A stretch of 64,000 nt of DNA. Origin: Lucifuga dentata. Lineage: Eukaryota > Chordata > Actinopteri > Ophidiiformes > Bythitidae. A model generated the notes under the pieces. That model searched no databases, was not told the origin of the DNA, and saw only the letters and a program-made list of their open reading frames with translations. The position numbers were made by a program, and so were the translations under genes. The first letter of the stretch is position 1. Every line of letters begins with the position of its first letter. Of the stretch, positions 30,985 through 44,157 are shown piece after piece. The stretch spans positions 41,286-105,285 of the forward strand of contig VXCM01003290.1 in the NCBI GenBank assembly GCA_014773175.1, in the 5' to 3' direction.

Positions 30985-33814
30985 AGTTTCAGCTAACAAT
31001 ATATTTCAACTCTTCATCGGTTATGTTCTGAATAGTTTTCTTGTTGATGGAGAGGAACCTGCTGCTGCATTTTTCCCGTTAAAAATAGATTTTTTTTTTT
31101 TTATCTCGATTTTACAATTCAGCGATTTTACACATCGTGCAAAACATAAACTCGTATTAATCGGTTAAATCGATTTATTGCTCAGCCCTAGTTAACAATT
31201 TTATGAACTATCACTCCAGTGTCAGCCAGTCTTGTACTCTTCACTAAGTCCTCCTTCTGCACCTGCATGCTGCTTTTCACTTCATTACTCTGTAAAACAT
31301 AACACTTCAAAATCAATAATTCACATGCATGCATTCAAATTTTAAGATTCATGTGACTACAATGAATTTGACGAATTCTCCTAAATACACATGGACAGTC
31401 AGATATGGTACTAGAACGTATTACACTGCATACAGGAAATGGTTATACTGTTTTTATAAAAACAAAGAGAAGCAGGATAACATGGACATTACAAACCTGG
31501 ATCAACTGGATTTCCACGATTCCTCTTCTGTGAAGATCCATGAGGCCATAACTGCCATACTTTGCAGAATTGCCTGGAGTCCAATCTTCCATCTCCTCCC
31601 AAGCACACAGATTCACTTATCAGCAATGTCTGCATGTAGCCCTCTCTTTGCTTCGAACACAGATGAAATATTGCAGTTGAAGATAGTGTCTTTGGTGTAG
31701 CAAAAAAGACTGTCTGGATATAGTTGCAGTGTTGTAGAATCTCATGAACCGTAACATTTTAGACACAAGGCACAGAAAAGACAATGGCACATGAGATCAG
31801 AATGTTTCCAGCTGGACTATTGTTGAGAAGTGGCTGAGATGTCCATGTTCTACTGAAACTACAGACCCAATAGTCTTGTGAGATCCTCACTGAAGATCCA
31901 ATCACCTGTGTCACTTCACCTGTGCAGGGTCCTGCACAAGATGGACAGTTGGAGAACAGTTTCAGCAGATTTCTTTCCTAAACAATAATCAGTTCTTTCA
32001 TAAAAGTATTTCTTCTCATCATGTGGATTTCTGGAAACAGACGAGTTAGGCATTTAATTCTAAAGAATTGTTGTTACTGTTATATCATTTTACAATAGCA
32101 AATAATCATTACAAACTATTACAAACTATACTGGACTATTTATTGGCACCACTTAATAGCTTAACTCATATATCGTAAGCCATATAAATCTGAAACATAT
32201 AAACATATAAGCCTTTCACTTGAGTCCAACTTGCTTACAGTGCTGATCGAACCAAGAGTTTCCTGAGTAAGAGTGAAAGAGGAATCATAATCCTCAGGAG
32301 GGTCCACAGAGGAAAGACTACATCACAGCAGTCCTCATCTAGGGCCAAAGGTGGCAGCGTAGGAGCTTTCAGAATGTCACACTGAAGGGCAATACTTCTC
32401 TTTTCAGGATCTGTCTGTTGCTCAAATAATCATTAAATTTGTTATGTCAGCAATGGTTATATCCCAAAAAAGCTTACATAGCTAAGCATGTGCAATGCTA
32501 AATAACTGAGAAAGTGGCCTAACTGGAATTTAAAAATAGGGGTGCTGTTATATTTTGCAAGTTGCCCCTTTACAGGTTAATAAATTCCTGTTGTTTATAT
32601 ATTTAAATCTGTTCCTGTATTAATAATAGTAATTCACACAAACCTAGCTTTTTACAGAAATTACATTTTCTCCAAAGTTGATGAAACTGTCAATAACAAA
32701 AATAAACAATGATTTCAGTATATTAATACCTTTGTCTTTCATCTTAGGTTCAGTTTGCACTCTGACCCCTTCTGTATACTGTACAGCTGCTCCTGTCTGG
32801 CAGCCCTTTGATTTGTTTTCAGTGACTGTGTATGCCCACCTATTAAATTAAGAAAGGTGTAACTATATTAGATATAGGTGCTGTAAAACAAACTTACTTT
32901 CACAACTAAGGTACATATCATTACATGTCATACTTGTATTATTTATAGTACTGTGATAATGTGCTGGTAAATAAATTTGATCTTACTCCATGACTCTGTA
33001 TTTGATTGGGTAGCTGTCCTTTATAAAGTGAGCTGAACACAAAACTGAATAGTTTGTCAGGCTATTCCAGTCTTTCTGTGATCATTTTACAAATGATGTC
33101 CAGGACGTTTCAGGTTCATATATCCTTAGGAAAGTGATGGAATGAAAAGCCATGCTTGTAGGTGTTGCCACAACTGAAAGTCGCACATCTGCATCCCGTA
33201 CTCACCAAAAACGCACCGAGCGGCTTACCTTTGCAGCCAGTCTCCACCATTATAGTTGTGTTAGATCTTAACAAACACTAACACTACAGAACACTACAAA
33301 TTCCATCAAACTTTGTTTAAAAAAACACTGCAAACAAATAAACCAACTCAAAGATGGTCAAAATTTAGAGAAATACATACAAAGGTACTTCATGGAATGT
33401 GAGACAAAACTAGCTAACAGTGTAGCAGGAACGGGGTGTCCATTAAGTGACGTCACTTCTGGTTGAAGCCAAATACGTTGTGCTCAGCACGGCTGTCAAA
33501 GTGGTGATTGTGGTTTTTGGCTTGTAATTTCAAGTTGCCACAGCAGATTCTCAAATGTTTGTGGTAAACGTCTATGAAAAACTGTCCTGAATAATGTACC
33601 TTAAAATTGAAATCCTTTAAGCTTTCAAATGATGTATATTATAAATGCACTGAAGTCTACTGTGAAAATATGTTAAATATTTACATGTTCAGTTTTCAGT
33701 TAAGAGTGAGGTCACCCACGTTTTCCGTTCCTTAAGAAGTTATTAATGGAATGAATATTTGGATGGAGCAGGCAGTAGCAGCCATCTTGAATCCTTGTGT
33801 GTTGTGTGTTACAG
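30985..33814. other. Long intronic stretch with a putative transposon end at 31189
   Basis: TAAATCGATTTATTGCTCAG followed by CCCTAG (about 31165-31189) is a terminus shared by common fish MITEs (CTAGGGCTG on the other strand). The rest, to the exon 5 acceptor, holds no domain or paired terminal repeats that I can recognise. Confidence 0.4.
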
Positions 33815-33898
33815 GAGCTTCTGTCCAAGAAGGACTTTCCAGCGGATGTGGAGGGATCTCGCCACCTGATAGAGGAGCACACGCAGCTGAAGAAGAAG
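33815..33898 (+). CDS. kalrn: kalrn exon, spectrin repeat region
   Basis: This is an 84-nt exon of 28 codons, phase 0 on both sides. It reads ELLSKKDFPADVEGSRHL followed by IEEHTQLKKK. The acceptor is TGTGTGTTACAG, weak in pyrimidines but TG-rich, and the donor is GTGGGA. It matches the kalirin segment that follows LEDLQ and precedes VLKAPVE. Confidence 0.93.
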
Positions 33899-34426
33899 GT
33901 GGGAGGGTGGCTCTTCGGTGTTTGGTCCTCTGCTGTGCAGAGAACAAACACACTTAACCATTTGCATAGCAGTGAGCGGTGCACTGAGCTGTACACCATA
34001 GCATCATAACAATGTCCATAGCAACTGCCCCAATCAGAGAAACCACCCCAAAGACCTAGTAAAGGGTGTAAAGCAAGGGCATTCCATTATTGTGTATTGG
34101 GAGCTGAGCTGTGAATTTCAACATTGCAGTAATGCAACCTTGAGCGACACATCCGTTTGGATTCTCCCCATTGCTGCTCAAATTTCATTCAAACTTTGCA
34201 TTCAGAGTTCAACCACATTCAATGTTTACCGATCTGCTGGTGAACTTTCCAGTGCACAATCAATGAGAGACTAGTTGTATGTGATGTAAGCAGAAATGAT
34301 ACAACAATGGAAGAGCAGCACATAACCTGCGTGGAGGGAACTTGAAAATGGCAGCATGATCTGACCAGAAAGGTGACTGCTTGATGAAATGTCAGCTGCC
34401 AGACACGATGACCAGGTTAAACTGAC

Positions 34427-34468
<42 letters not shown>

Positions 34469-34739
34469 TACATTTCATTTATATAGCGCTTTTCTAGATA
34501 CTCAAAGTCGCTTAACAAAGAAAACACCAATAAAATCAGACCTAAAATATAAAACAATATACATAAAACAGTATCCTGACAATAGGACAGACACAGGTGG
34601 AATCAGATACTCATAAAAACATTAAAAGCAAAAGAACAGTGAGTCACAGTGAGTAGGCCAATTTAAACAGGGAGGTTTGATGAGTGATTTGAAGATGGAA
34701 ATGGAGTCCAGCTGATGGTGTGTTGAGGGCAGAGACGAG
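33899..34739. repeat. Intron with (AAT)n microsatellite and dispersed fish repeat
   Basis: (AAT)n lies at 34428-34467, followed by CATTTCATTTATATAGCGCT and TTTCTAGATACTCAAAGTCG. This microsatellite-plus-tail arrangement is widespread in teleosts. No gene is seen. Confidence 0.65.
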
Positions 34740-36432
34740 GGCTGGATTTACACGACCATGCACTTGCGACCTGATTCTGATTTTTTTTGCGCACATGCGA
34801 CACGTATCAGATACGCTTCCTGAAGATGCAAATGGTAAAAAGCCACATGAAATCGGATATGCTCAGATCTGATTTGGGCCTCTTCAATATGTGGAAATAA
34901 ATCGGATATGTATCGGCTATCCACCAATGCAACTGCTGTCTAAATACACAGGTCAGAATTTCTTTCCCATTCTGCCTGCGATGTCATGTTCTATCTTATC
35001 TGCATATGGATGATGTAAGCGATCAATATGATGACACTCTTTGTAAACAGAAATGGAGGACATACTACATATATCAGACACACTGATGTGTGGTAAATGT
35101 CAAATAGACGTGTTAGTGTGACAGTTGCCGTTCCAGCAACTCCACCCACTTCTCCTCCATGATCGGAAACTATCGGGAAACTACATGTCCCGATAGGACA
35201 GATAAATGCTCACCCAACATATCAGATGTTTCTTTCTGCATGTTAAAGTTTTAACCTGCTGATTATATTTTTAAACAGTTTTCTCTTCCACTGAAGTATT
35301 ACGTTTACATCCGTCTCAGAAATGTGCGCATGCACAACTGCATCAGGGCTGTTACAGGTAAAAGCCGTGTAAATACAGGTATCAGATATGTACGGAGCCC
35401 AGGAGGTGTCAGGGAGAAAACATAAAGAAGTCGTTGGCACGAGTTATTAACTTGTTGGCACGACTTACTAAGTCGTTCGCACAAGTTAACAAAGTCGTTT
35501 GCATGACTTTCTAACTCGTTCGCACAAGTTAACTAAGTCATTCACATGACTTACTAACTCGTTCGAACGAGTTATTTGACTGACAGTTCAGTGAACCAGA
35601 AGAAGAATGTAATTTTACAGTCTTCAGATTGCTTCTTGCACTGCTCAGAGTGGAACAAGCTAACGGTGACATACCTGTCAACACTCCTGTTTGCCCTGGG
35701 TTTCTCCTGTATTTTCCCCTCTCCCGCCATGCTCCCGTTTGGTAATTTCTCCCGTAAATCCCCTGTGTGTTGACAGTTATACAGAATCGTAATTGGCTCA
35801 ATCAAGTTGTTTCGGTCATTCTGTGGTACACAGGTGAGGCACGCTTGCCAGGGGACACCTGAAGCCAAGCAGAACCAAAGTTGATTGAAACAGTTTCTCG
35901 TAGGAGGAATAAACAAACATAATACAGTCATACTAGCAAAGCTTTCGATGAGAGAATAAGATCGGGACGGGCTGGGGTGGGGTGTCATGTCCCAGAAAAT
36001 CTCTCGTATTTCAATATTGACAGGTGTGCAAGTTGACACGCACACACACACTGTGGACCGTTTGGATTCAATACAGTTTTATTTTCATCTTGGCCTCAAA
36101 TATGCAGATATAGTTCAGTTTTTGGCTGTCAAACACCGTGTTCTTATATCTTTGGTATCTCCGGAACATATTTTAAATGATACTACTTTTTCTGGTTCAC
36201 TGAAATTAAGTCGTGCAAACGACTTACTAACTCATGGGAACGACTTATGTAAGTTGTGTGCACGACTTAGTAACTTGTGCTTACAACTTTTTTTTTTTTT
36301 TCCTCTCTGACACCTCCTGGGCTCCGTAGATATGAGACACTTAAAAAAGAAAATATAAATATGCTGAACAAAAAATTGGATATAGGGAGAAAATCAGAAT
36401 TGGGCATCAAGACTAGTAGTGCAAATCCAGCC
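34740..36432. mobile_element. Inverted-repeat DNA element carrying a nested insertion
   Basis: Ends GGCTGGATTTACAC and TGCAAATCCAGCC are inverted. Internal sequence matches the split copy at 19686-20144/24575-24803. It is non-coding, with the nested element 35391-36328 occupying over half of it. Target duplications could not be fixed. The GGCTG(C/G)(A/G)TTTACAC terminus is of Harbinger/ISL2EU-like type by resemblance only. Confidence 0.65.
35391..36328. mobile_element. Nested 938-bp element with perfect long inverted ends, family unassigned
   Basis: It starts TACGGAGCCCAGGAGGTGTC and ends GACACCTCCTGGGCTCCGTA, exact reverse complements. GATATG flanks both sides (35385-35390, 36329-36334). 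Subterminal zones (35425-35570 and 36205-36290) are arrays of near-palindromic AACTCGTTCG / GTCGTTTGCATGACTT units. The related copy at 24700-24720 keeps the empty site. A minus frame at 35572-36051 shows no known domain. Confidence 0.85.
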
Positions 36433-37994
36433 TAGGAACATCGTAGCTAGAAGCTCTGGTCCATGGTTCAGAGTGGAGAGGATGGAACTGAGAGGAGTGC
36501 AGCAAAGGAGGATTGTAGGGAGCGAGGAGGATTGATTATTATTATTCAAAGTATTCAAGAAGCTGCAGGAGCTGCTCTCCCTGATGGACCTGAAAAGAGA
36601 TGAGGAGCAGCATAGCCGAAACTGTGTCCCAGTGCAGCAGCCTGGTCCTGGGAGGCGGAGGACCCACATCAACCGGCAAGCAGACGACAAAATTTGATCA
36701 CTCCAGTTCCAAATATGATGAAATGAGATAGTCCAGCTACTCAAGCAGTTCCAGTTGGAAGCAACACACAGTAGCTGGAGCAAACGACAGTTAAAAGATG
36801 CGAATGCAGCAGCAAGCTCGCTCCAGTCAGCGCAGCAGCAGCTCAGCAGGAAAAAGAAAATCAGAGTCCCTCCAACAAAGAGCAAAGAGTTCACAAAAAC
36901 TCCACATAACAATCATCATTCCCAAACTGGAATACAGCAAAAATCAGACATGATGAAACAAAAATCAAAAATGAAACAAAAACAAACTAACAAATACAGG
37001 AGGAGTGGCAGCCAACATGCGCCAGCGTTCCCTCCTGATGTTTAAAAAAAATCTACAATCTATGGTCTATCAGCTGTGCCTACTGTCAAAGAAATTAAAG
37101 GGTCTCACAACTTCTCTTGATTGCAGATCACATTATTATTGCGTGTACACGGGAAGTGCAGACGTGGGCAGTTCCATACAGCTTCAAATGATCTCAGCCT
37201 CAGCTGCTATTATTCTCCTCGTAGCTGATCATGCCACACATACATCAGAAGGGCCCTGACGTCCAATCTTAGTCTTTACCCTGAGAATGACTTGTACCTT
37301 CTTCAAGCACTGCTTTCACACAAATGTCTGCACATTGAGCACATGATTATGGCTATAATTATCATCATTTAGGAGGGCAAAACTCAACTGGTCATGAGGA
37401 AAAGACTAGCCTTGACCATGATGACCTCCTAGCCTGGGGACTAGTCACATCTCACACATGGCATACAGGAAATTTACAGGAGGATAATGATACATAAAAT
37501 ATACACACTTAGATAAATGAATAGTTTGAGTATATGAAAATAGTAAGCAGTACATTCACTTTAATTCTCACACTACCTCAGCACTTCTTGATAACACATG
37601 TTGCCATGTTAGCATGCTGTTAGAATATGTTAGCGTGACCAAGCCGCAGGACACAGGGCATCATGAGGTAAGTGATGTGCAGATCGCTCTGCAAATAGCA
37701 CTTATCATATGAAAGCACCCTAACAGATTACATTCAAACCCAACCAGAGTCTCAAAACCAGAAAACTCACAAAATCTTTTTCATATCAAACCTGGATCAA
37801 ATGTGACAACTTTCCACTGTTAGCTACATACTCACTGCTGACTACACTTGAAGGTTCTGTGCGGCACTGATTCTTTAGGTAAAATTAAACCAGTGAAGAG
37901 ATAAAATTTAAAGTTTCTGGATCTGTGTCTTCTGTATATTAAAACTTTGTTGAAGTAGTTCTTCCTCCTCCTCCTCCTCCTCCTCCTCCTGTAG
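36433..37994. other. Intronic stretch without recognised gene
   Basis: Glutamine/serine-rich frames at 36394-37045 on both strands have no visible domain. The (CCT)n tract at 37962-37990 serves as the pyrimidine tract of the next kalrn exon. Confidence 0.5.
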
Positions 37995-38126
37995 GTGCTG
38001 AAGGCTCCAGTGGAGGATTTGGACCAGGAAGGTCAAAGGCTGCTGCAGTGTATCCGATCCAGTGATGGCTTTTCAGGGAGAAACTGCATCTCTGGCTCAG
38101 CAGACTTCCAGAGCTTGGTGCCAAAG
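37995..38126 (+). CDS. kalrn: kalrn exon, spectrin repeat region
   Basis: This is a 132-nt exon of 44 codons, phase 0. It begins VLKAPVEDLDQEGQRLLQCI and continues RSSDGFSGRNCISGSAD. The 3' splice site is unusual: the whole pyrimidine tract is a pure (CCT)n microsatellite of about nine units directly before GTAG. The donor is GTACAG. Confidence 0.94.
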
Positions 38127-39641
38127 GTACAGTAAGTCACTCCTTCATTTTACCTGCACACCAAATAAAGTATATACATTTGAAAATTTGACAGGTACTT
38201 ACAGCTTGGCATTCCTCGTTCCTCATTCTTCATTTTCTCATTTCCCTCACTTGCGTCTTTTCCTTGCATCTTAGTCCTGCCCACTGAAGACGCGAGGAAA
38301 AGACGTGAGTAAAAGAAGTGAGGACAGAGGAGCTGAGGAGCGACGATTTAAGAGAAATAAAACATTCTCTCCTCAAGCATCATCTGAAGCGACGTCGCTT
38401 ACTGATGATGTCATAGCTGATCAGCTGTCAGAGTGCTTAGAGCTGTTGTGTTTTAGTTTGTACAAGATAATAAAATAATGAAATATTCTTATTACCGTAA
38501 CAATGAACATGAACAGTTTGACAAACATATGCAGAACAATCTGACTTTATAATCTACAGATCATCACATTTCTAAGTGTGTTTCACTGCTCAGAGAGTTA
38601 AAATATAAAGTTTATCAGCATTAGTGAACTTTAACTAACGTTTGATTAAACATGTACGTGAATTTTCTGCTTGTTGTTTTATTGTTTTATGCTTCTTTAT
38701 CATTCAGAGCTGCACTGAACACACGTCCAGTCGTTTTAATCAGATGATCAATCAGACTAAATCAAACATCAGTAATCAGAGTCATTTTACACTTGAGATG
38801 TTGCTGTTATTTTTCTGTTCACACGTTTGATGAAGCTCATGATGAGGTCATATTAAGATACGTGTCGCTGTATCATATCAGCTGTAGCAGATCTGTCCAA
38901 TCAGAAACAGACTTCCAGTAAAGGGGCGTGTCTGTCAGGTAACAGACTTCCTGTAGGAGCCTCTCGTGTTTCCTAGCTCATGTCTTCCTGATGAAGCTCC
39001 TTCATCCTCAGAGAGAAATAAGAGCTTTGGAATGTCCTTAAAGATGGATGACCTGATTGGTTTCCAGGTCACGCGAGGATTGAGGAGTGAGGAGCGATCA
39101 AATACGAACTCAGAATGTTGCTGGAAGCAGCCTTAGTCAACAGATCCCGTAATAATAATAATGTTCCATTTTACTCCTCCTCAATCTCTTCTCTGCTATT
39201 GCAACCCAGACAAAACACTTAAGTTTTTATTCATTTATTTATTTATTTTGGTCCCCTTATTTTATTTTGTAAAAGGAAATTGATAGAAAAACGGTAGAAT
39301 TAGAAGAGGAAATAAAAAGATAGGCTTAATAAGCTGGCAATCATTTATTGAGTTTTATTTCTGATTGGTTGTATCTGAGCATTGAAGCTTCCTATTAGTT
39401 AAGAGGAAGTAGATCCCACTCCTTTAGAAGAGCAGGGTTGCCAACAAAAAAAACCCAAAACCTTAGAACAGGTACACTGGTGCACATTGGCTGCTGCTGC
39501 TCCTAAATATTGTTTAATATTCTCCTGTAATGTTTACTATATTCCAGTTTTATAGATGTAATTATTTTAATAACTTTTTGTGAACTTTTCTCTGTGGACG
39601 TTCTTAGCTGGAGGCTATATTTTTTCTTTTCCTGCTGAGCT
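38127..39641. other. Intronic stretch with probable decayed MITE
   Basis: CTTGCGTCTTTTCCT (about 38251) and AGGAAAAGACGTGAG (about 38297) form an imperfect hairpin. GAGGA-rich inverted motifs lie near 38215 and 39075. No coding sequence is seen. Elements could not be bounded. Confidence 0.4.
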
Positions 39642-40732
39642 ACTGGATGCAGTGGTGTGTGCGGTCAGGGCCAGCAAGGTCTTCTCTGCTGGCCTAGAGA
39701 TGGTCAGAATCATCAAATTATGTTTTTATAATTTAATATATATTTNCTTCTCTGCTGGCCTAGAGATGGTCAGAATCATCAAATTATGTTTTTATAATTT
39801 AATATATATTTTATTAATGCTTTATATGTATTTTACAAAGTTTGTTCCCATCAGTTTTGTTATTAACATCATTTCATTGCTATGGTATTCTCTCCCTCAG
39901 TGTCGCTGCTTCCAGTGCAGCTCATATAAATTAGAGCCTTTATCCAATCAGATTTTCCACCTATGCTGTCTCCAGGTAAAAAAAAAAGTCTAGCCTGAGG
40001 CCTTCAGAATCTCGAGTGAATCCCCTCTGCTGTTCAAGCAAATGGGACAATGTTGNTAGCCTGAGGCCTTCAGAATCTCGAGTGAATCCCCTCTGCTGTT
40101 CAAGCAAATGGGACAATGTTGTCGATTGTCATATAGTTTAACCAATCAGATTTTGAGTTTACCATGTTGGGCGTATTCTTTTACACATCAGGGCCTTCTA
40201 GCTGGCCTTGGCCTATGTCATTGGAGTACAGCAGTATGCTACACAGCTAAACAGCCTGCCAGAAATTCATAAGAAGCAGAAGAGGGCCGGTTAGCTTAGC
40301 TAACTCAAGTAAACCTAGCTAGCACGTAACGGAGCATTAATGTTTATTTAAACTTTCTTTCTTGATGTTTAGATTTTTAGATATAGAGCTTTAGATTTTT
40401 TGTTTAGATTTTTACTTAGCCCTGTTGTTTTTTAAAGCACAATGGCTGAAGGAGGAGAAGAAATGGATTAACTGACAATGCTTTTTTTCACATTTTGGAA
40501 CTGAAATGCACTGATAATGTACAACCCGTGTCATTAAACTCTTTATAAAGAAAGAAAGGAGGATGGAATTTGTCTTCAGATGATAAGCAGCTTTGGTAAG
40601 TTTGATGGATTTTTATGTGGCTGGAATCTGTGGAGAAGCCTGTTGAATCTGNAAGCAGCTTTGGTAAGTTTGATGGATTTTTATGTGGCTGGAATCTGTG
40701 GAGAAGCCTGTTGAATCTGGTTGTGTTATTTA

Positions 40733-43540
40733 TCCATCCATCCATCCATTATCTTCCGCTTATTCGGGTCCGGGTCATGGTGGCAGCAGACTAAGCAGAT
40801 CAGCCCACACTTCCCTGTCCCCAGCCAGGCCCTCTAACTCCTCCTGGGGGAGTCCAAGGCATTCCCAGGCCAGCTGGGAGATGTAATCCCTCCAGCGTGT
40901 TCTGGGTCTTCCCCGGGGCCTCTTCTCAGTTGGACATGACTGGAAGACCTCCCTAGGAAGACGACCAGGGGGCATCCTTATTAGGTGCCCGAACCACCTC
41001 AACTGGCTCCTTTTGATGCGGAGGAACAGTGGCTCTACTCCAAGTCTCTCCTGGATATCTGAGCTTCTCACCCTGTCCCTGAGAGTGAGCCCAGACACCC
41101 TACGGAGGAACCTCATTTCTGCCACTTGTATCCATGATCTTGTCCTTTCAGTCACTGCCCAGAGCTCATGACCATAGGTGAGGATAGGATAGGAACATAG
41201 ATTGATTAGTAAACTGAGAGTCTCGCCTTCTGACTCAGCTCCCTCTTCATCACGATGGTCAGGTACAGTGTCCATAGGACCTCGGACGCTGCACCAATCT
41301 GTCTGTCAATCTCACATTTCATCTTATCCCCACTAGTGAACAAGACCCCAAGATACTTAAAATCCTCTGTCTGGGGTAGTGACTACCCTCTAACCTGGAG
41401 GGAACAGTCCACCTTCTTCCTGCAGAGCACCATGGTCTCAGACTTGGAGGTGCTGATTCTCATCCCAGTCGCTTCACACTTGGCCTCAAACCTGCTCAGG
41501 GCACGTCGAAGGTCACTGTCTGATGAAGCCAGCAGAACCACATCATCTGTGAAAAGCAGGGATGCTATTCTGAGGTCACCAAACTGGACACCCTCCAATC
41601 CCTGACTGTGCCTTGAAATCCTGTCCATGAAAATCACAAACAGGATTGGTGACAAGGGTCACCAAGGGCCTCCCACCCATCCTGACAAGCCCTGGCGGAG
41701 TCCAACACCCACTGGAAACAGGTCTGATTTAGTGCCGAGGATGCGGACACAGCTCTGACTTTGGTTGTACAGGGACTGGATAGCCCGTGTCAATGAGCTT
41801 GGTACCCCATGCTCCCGCAGCACCCCCCACAGGACACTTCGAGGGACATGGTCATAGGCCTTTTCCAGATCCACAAAACACATGTAGACTGGTTGGGCAT
41901 ACTCCCAAGCCCCCTCTAGTATCTGTGCGAGGCTAAAGAGCTGGCCCAGAGTTCCACAACCAGGATGGAACCTGCATTGCTCCTCCTGGATCTGAGATTC
42001 AACTATCAATCTAAGTCTCCTTTCCAGTACCTCTGCATAGGCTTCCTCAGGAAGGCTGAGAAGTGTGATCCCTCGGTAGTTGGAACACACCCTCTGGTCT
42101 CCTTATTTAAAAATGGGGACCACCACCCCGGTCTGCCACTCCAAGGGTACTGACCCAGACCTCCATGCAGTTTTCACAGGTGTGTCAACCATGACAGCCC
42201 CACAACATCCAGAGACTTCAGCATCTCGGGTCGGATCTCATCCACTCCCGGTGATTTGCCACTGCGGAGCTTTTTAACTACCTAGTGACCTCCACCAGAG
42301 AGATGGGCTCCGATCCACCCATCTCCATCTCTGCCTCCCCTGTGGAGGGCATGGAAGCCTGGTTAAGGAGTTCCTCAAAGTGCTCGTTCCACCGCCCGAC
42401 AATGTCCCCAGTCCGGCTGAGAAGCTCTCCACCCCTGCTGTAAACAGCTTGAACTATGAACCTCCCACCTGTCCTGAGTTGTCTGACAGTTTGCCAGAAC
42501 AGCATTGAGGCCGATCGAAACTCATTTTCCATGGTCTCCCCAAACTCCTTCCACACCCAAGTTATTGCTTCCACAACCGCTGAGGCTGCAGTCCTTCTGG
42601 CTTGCCGGTACCTGTCAGCCGATTCCAGAGGCCCCTGTGCCAACCAGGCATGAAAGGCCTTTTTCTTCAGCCTGACGGCTTACCTCACCGCTGGCATCCA
42701 CCAGCGGGTTCTTGGGTTGCTGCCACAAGAGGCACCAACACCCTTCTGGCCACAGCTCAACACAGGCTTTGAACAGGGTCCACTCAGACTCCATGTCCCC
42801 AGCCTCCCTCGGAATGCAAGAGAAGTTCCTTCGGAGGTGGGAGTTGAAGATCATCTGGACAGGTTCTTCCACCAAATGTTCCCAGCAGACCCTCACAACT
42901 CATTTGGGCCTTCCTGGTCTGTTCAGCGGCCTCCCCTGCCATCTGACCCAACTCACCACCAGGTGGTGATCAGTTGACAGCTCTGCCCCTCACTTTACCC
43001 GAGTGTCCAAGACACACGGTCACAGGTCTGATGATACGATTATAAAATCAATCATTGATCTCAGACCTAGGGTACTAAGTACACTTATGAACATCCTTAT
43101 GCTCAAGGTGTTTGTGATGGCCAGTCCATGACTTGCACAGAAGTCCAACAACAACACCACTCAGGTTCAGATCAGGGAGGCCATTCCTCTCAATCACGCC
43201 CCTCCAGGTATCCCCATCATTGCCAACGTGAGCATTGAAGTCCCCCAGTAAAACTATGGAGTCCCTAGGAGGGGCCCTATCCAGGATCCACCCAGAGTCT
43301 CCAAGAAGGCTGGGTACGCTGAACTGCAGTTTGGTGCATAAGCACAAACTACAGTCAGAACCCTCTTTGCAACTAGAAGTCGCATCGAGGCAGCCCTCTC
43401 GTTCACTGGGGAAAATTCCAAAATTTCGGCACTCAGCCTGGGACTTCTGAGTATCCCCACACCCGCCCAGCACCTCTCACCCTGAGCAATTCCAGAAAAA
43501 GAGAGCAATTCCAATCCCTCTCCAGGAGTTTGTTTCCAGA
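40733..43540 (-). pseudogene. Rex3-like (RTE clade) LINE, endonuclease-RT pseudogene
   Basis: On the minus strand from 43514 the order is endonuclease ([30 protein letters not shown]), linker (VGRWNEHFEELLNQ), reverse transcriptase (NYRGITLLSLP, MCFVDLEKAYDHVPRSVLWG, GVGLRQG, LSPILFVIFMDRISR), then the catalytic motif. That motif is written FTDD instead of FADD near 41545. The C-terminal part follows (LTYGHELWAVTERTRS, WFGHLIRMPPGRLPREVF, RDYISQLAWECLGLP). The 3' tail is (GGAT)n (plus-strand TCCATCCATCC at 40733). At least four frame breaks are present, for example near 41280, 41655 and 42280. It lies inside the hAT 39650-45047. Confidence 0.85.
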
Positions 43541-43565
43541 GCCCATGCTGTGTGTATGTTACGCC

Positions 43566-44157
43566 CCTGAAAAACGGGGAGAAATAATCACGAGATTGAT
43601 AAGATGGTGTTTCCTCATGAGAACTTTACTGGAATGAATTCAGGTATACAAAACAATATAAACAAATGCATATTTCTACAGGAGAGTAGGAGGTAGTACA
43701 GTAGTAGAGAGTAAATATTCTTTTAAAATAGACATGTTACTCACAGTGTTTCCTTCATACATATTACCTCTTTAATTCCTCTTCTAACTGGTTAAACATG
43801 AAATATTGTAACTCTATGAACTTATCACTTCACTCAAAATTCACAAAAGGTGCATTACACAGCAATAAGTAACACTATAGAGCTTCCATGGTACACATGA
43901 AATGCGACTGGCTACGGGGTTATCCTTACAAATGAGCAGGAGCTCGCTCACACACACACACATTTATCTACTCAGCAAAACTTACCTTAAAAATATTCAA
44001 AACGTCACAAATTCATTCTCTAAATACTTCTTACATGTTAGCAAGATATTTCAGCCAAGTTACTGTGCTTAACGTTCACAACATACCTGAAAAATGGAGA
44101 GAAATAATCACGAGATTGATAAGATGGTGTTTCCTCATGAGAACCTTACTGGAATGA
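43566..44157. repeat. Two 72-bp direct repeats, 520 bp apart
   Basis: CCTGAAAAACGGGGAGAAAT ... GGAATGA at 43566-43637 recurs at 44086-44157 with three or four differences (ATGGAGA, GAACCTTACT). Both lie in the right part of the hAT 39650-45047. No N separates them, so they are not the assembly artefact. Confidence 0.9.

Noticed and set aside
35572..36051. 159-codon minus-strand frame
   Set aside because: It lies inside the non-coding nested DNA element, and no domain or related protein is recognised.
36394..36912. 172-codon minus-strand frame, Ser/Leu/Cys-rich
   Set aside because: No recognisable motif, and the opposite strand gives an equally long Gln-rich frame. Probably repeat-derived.
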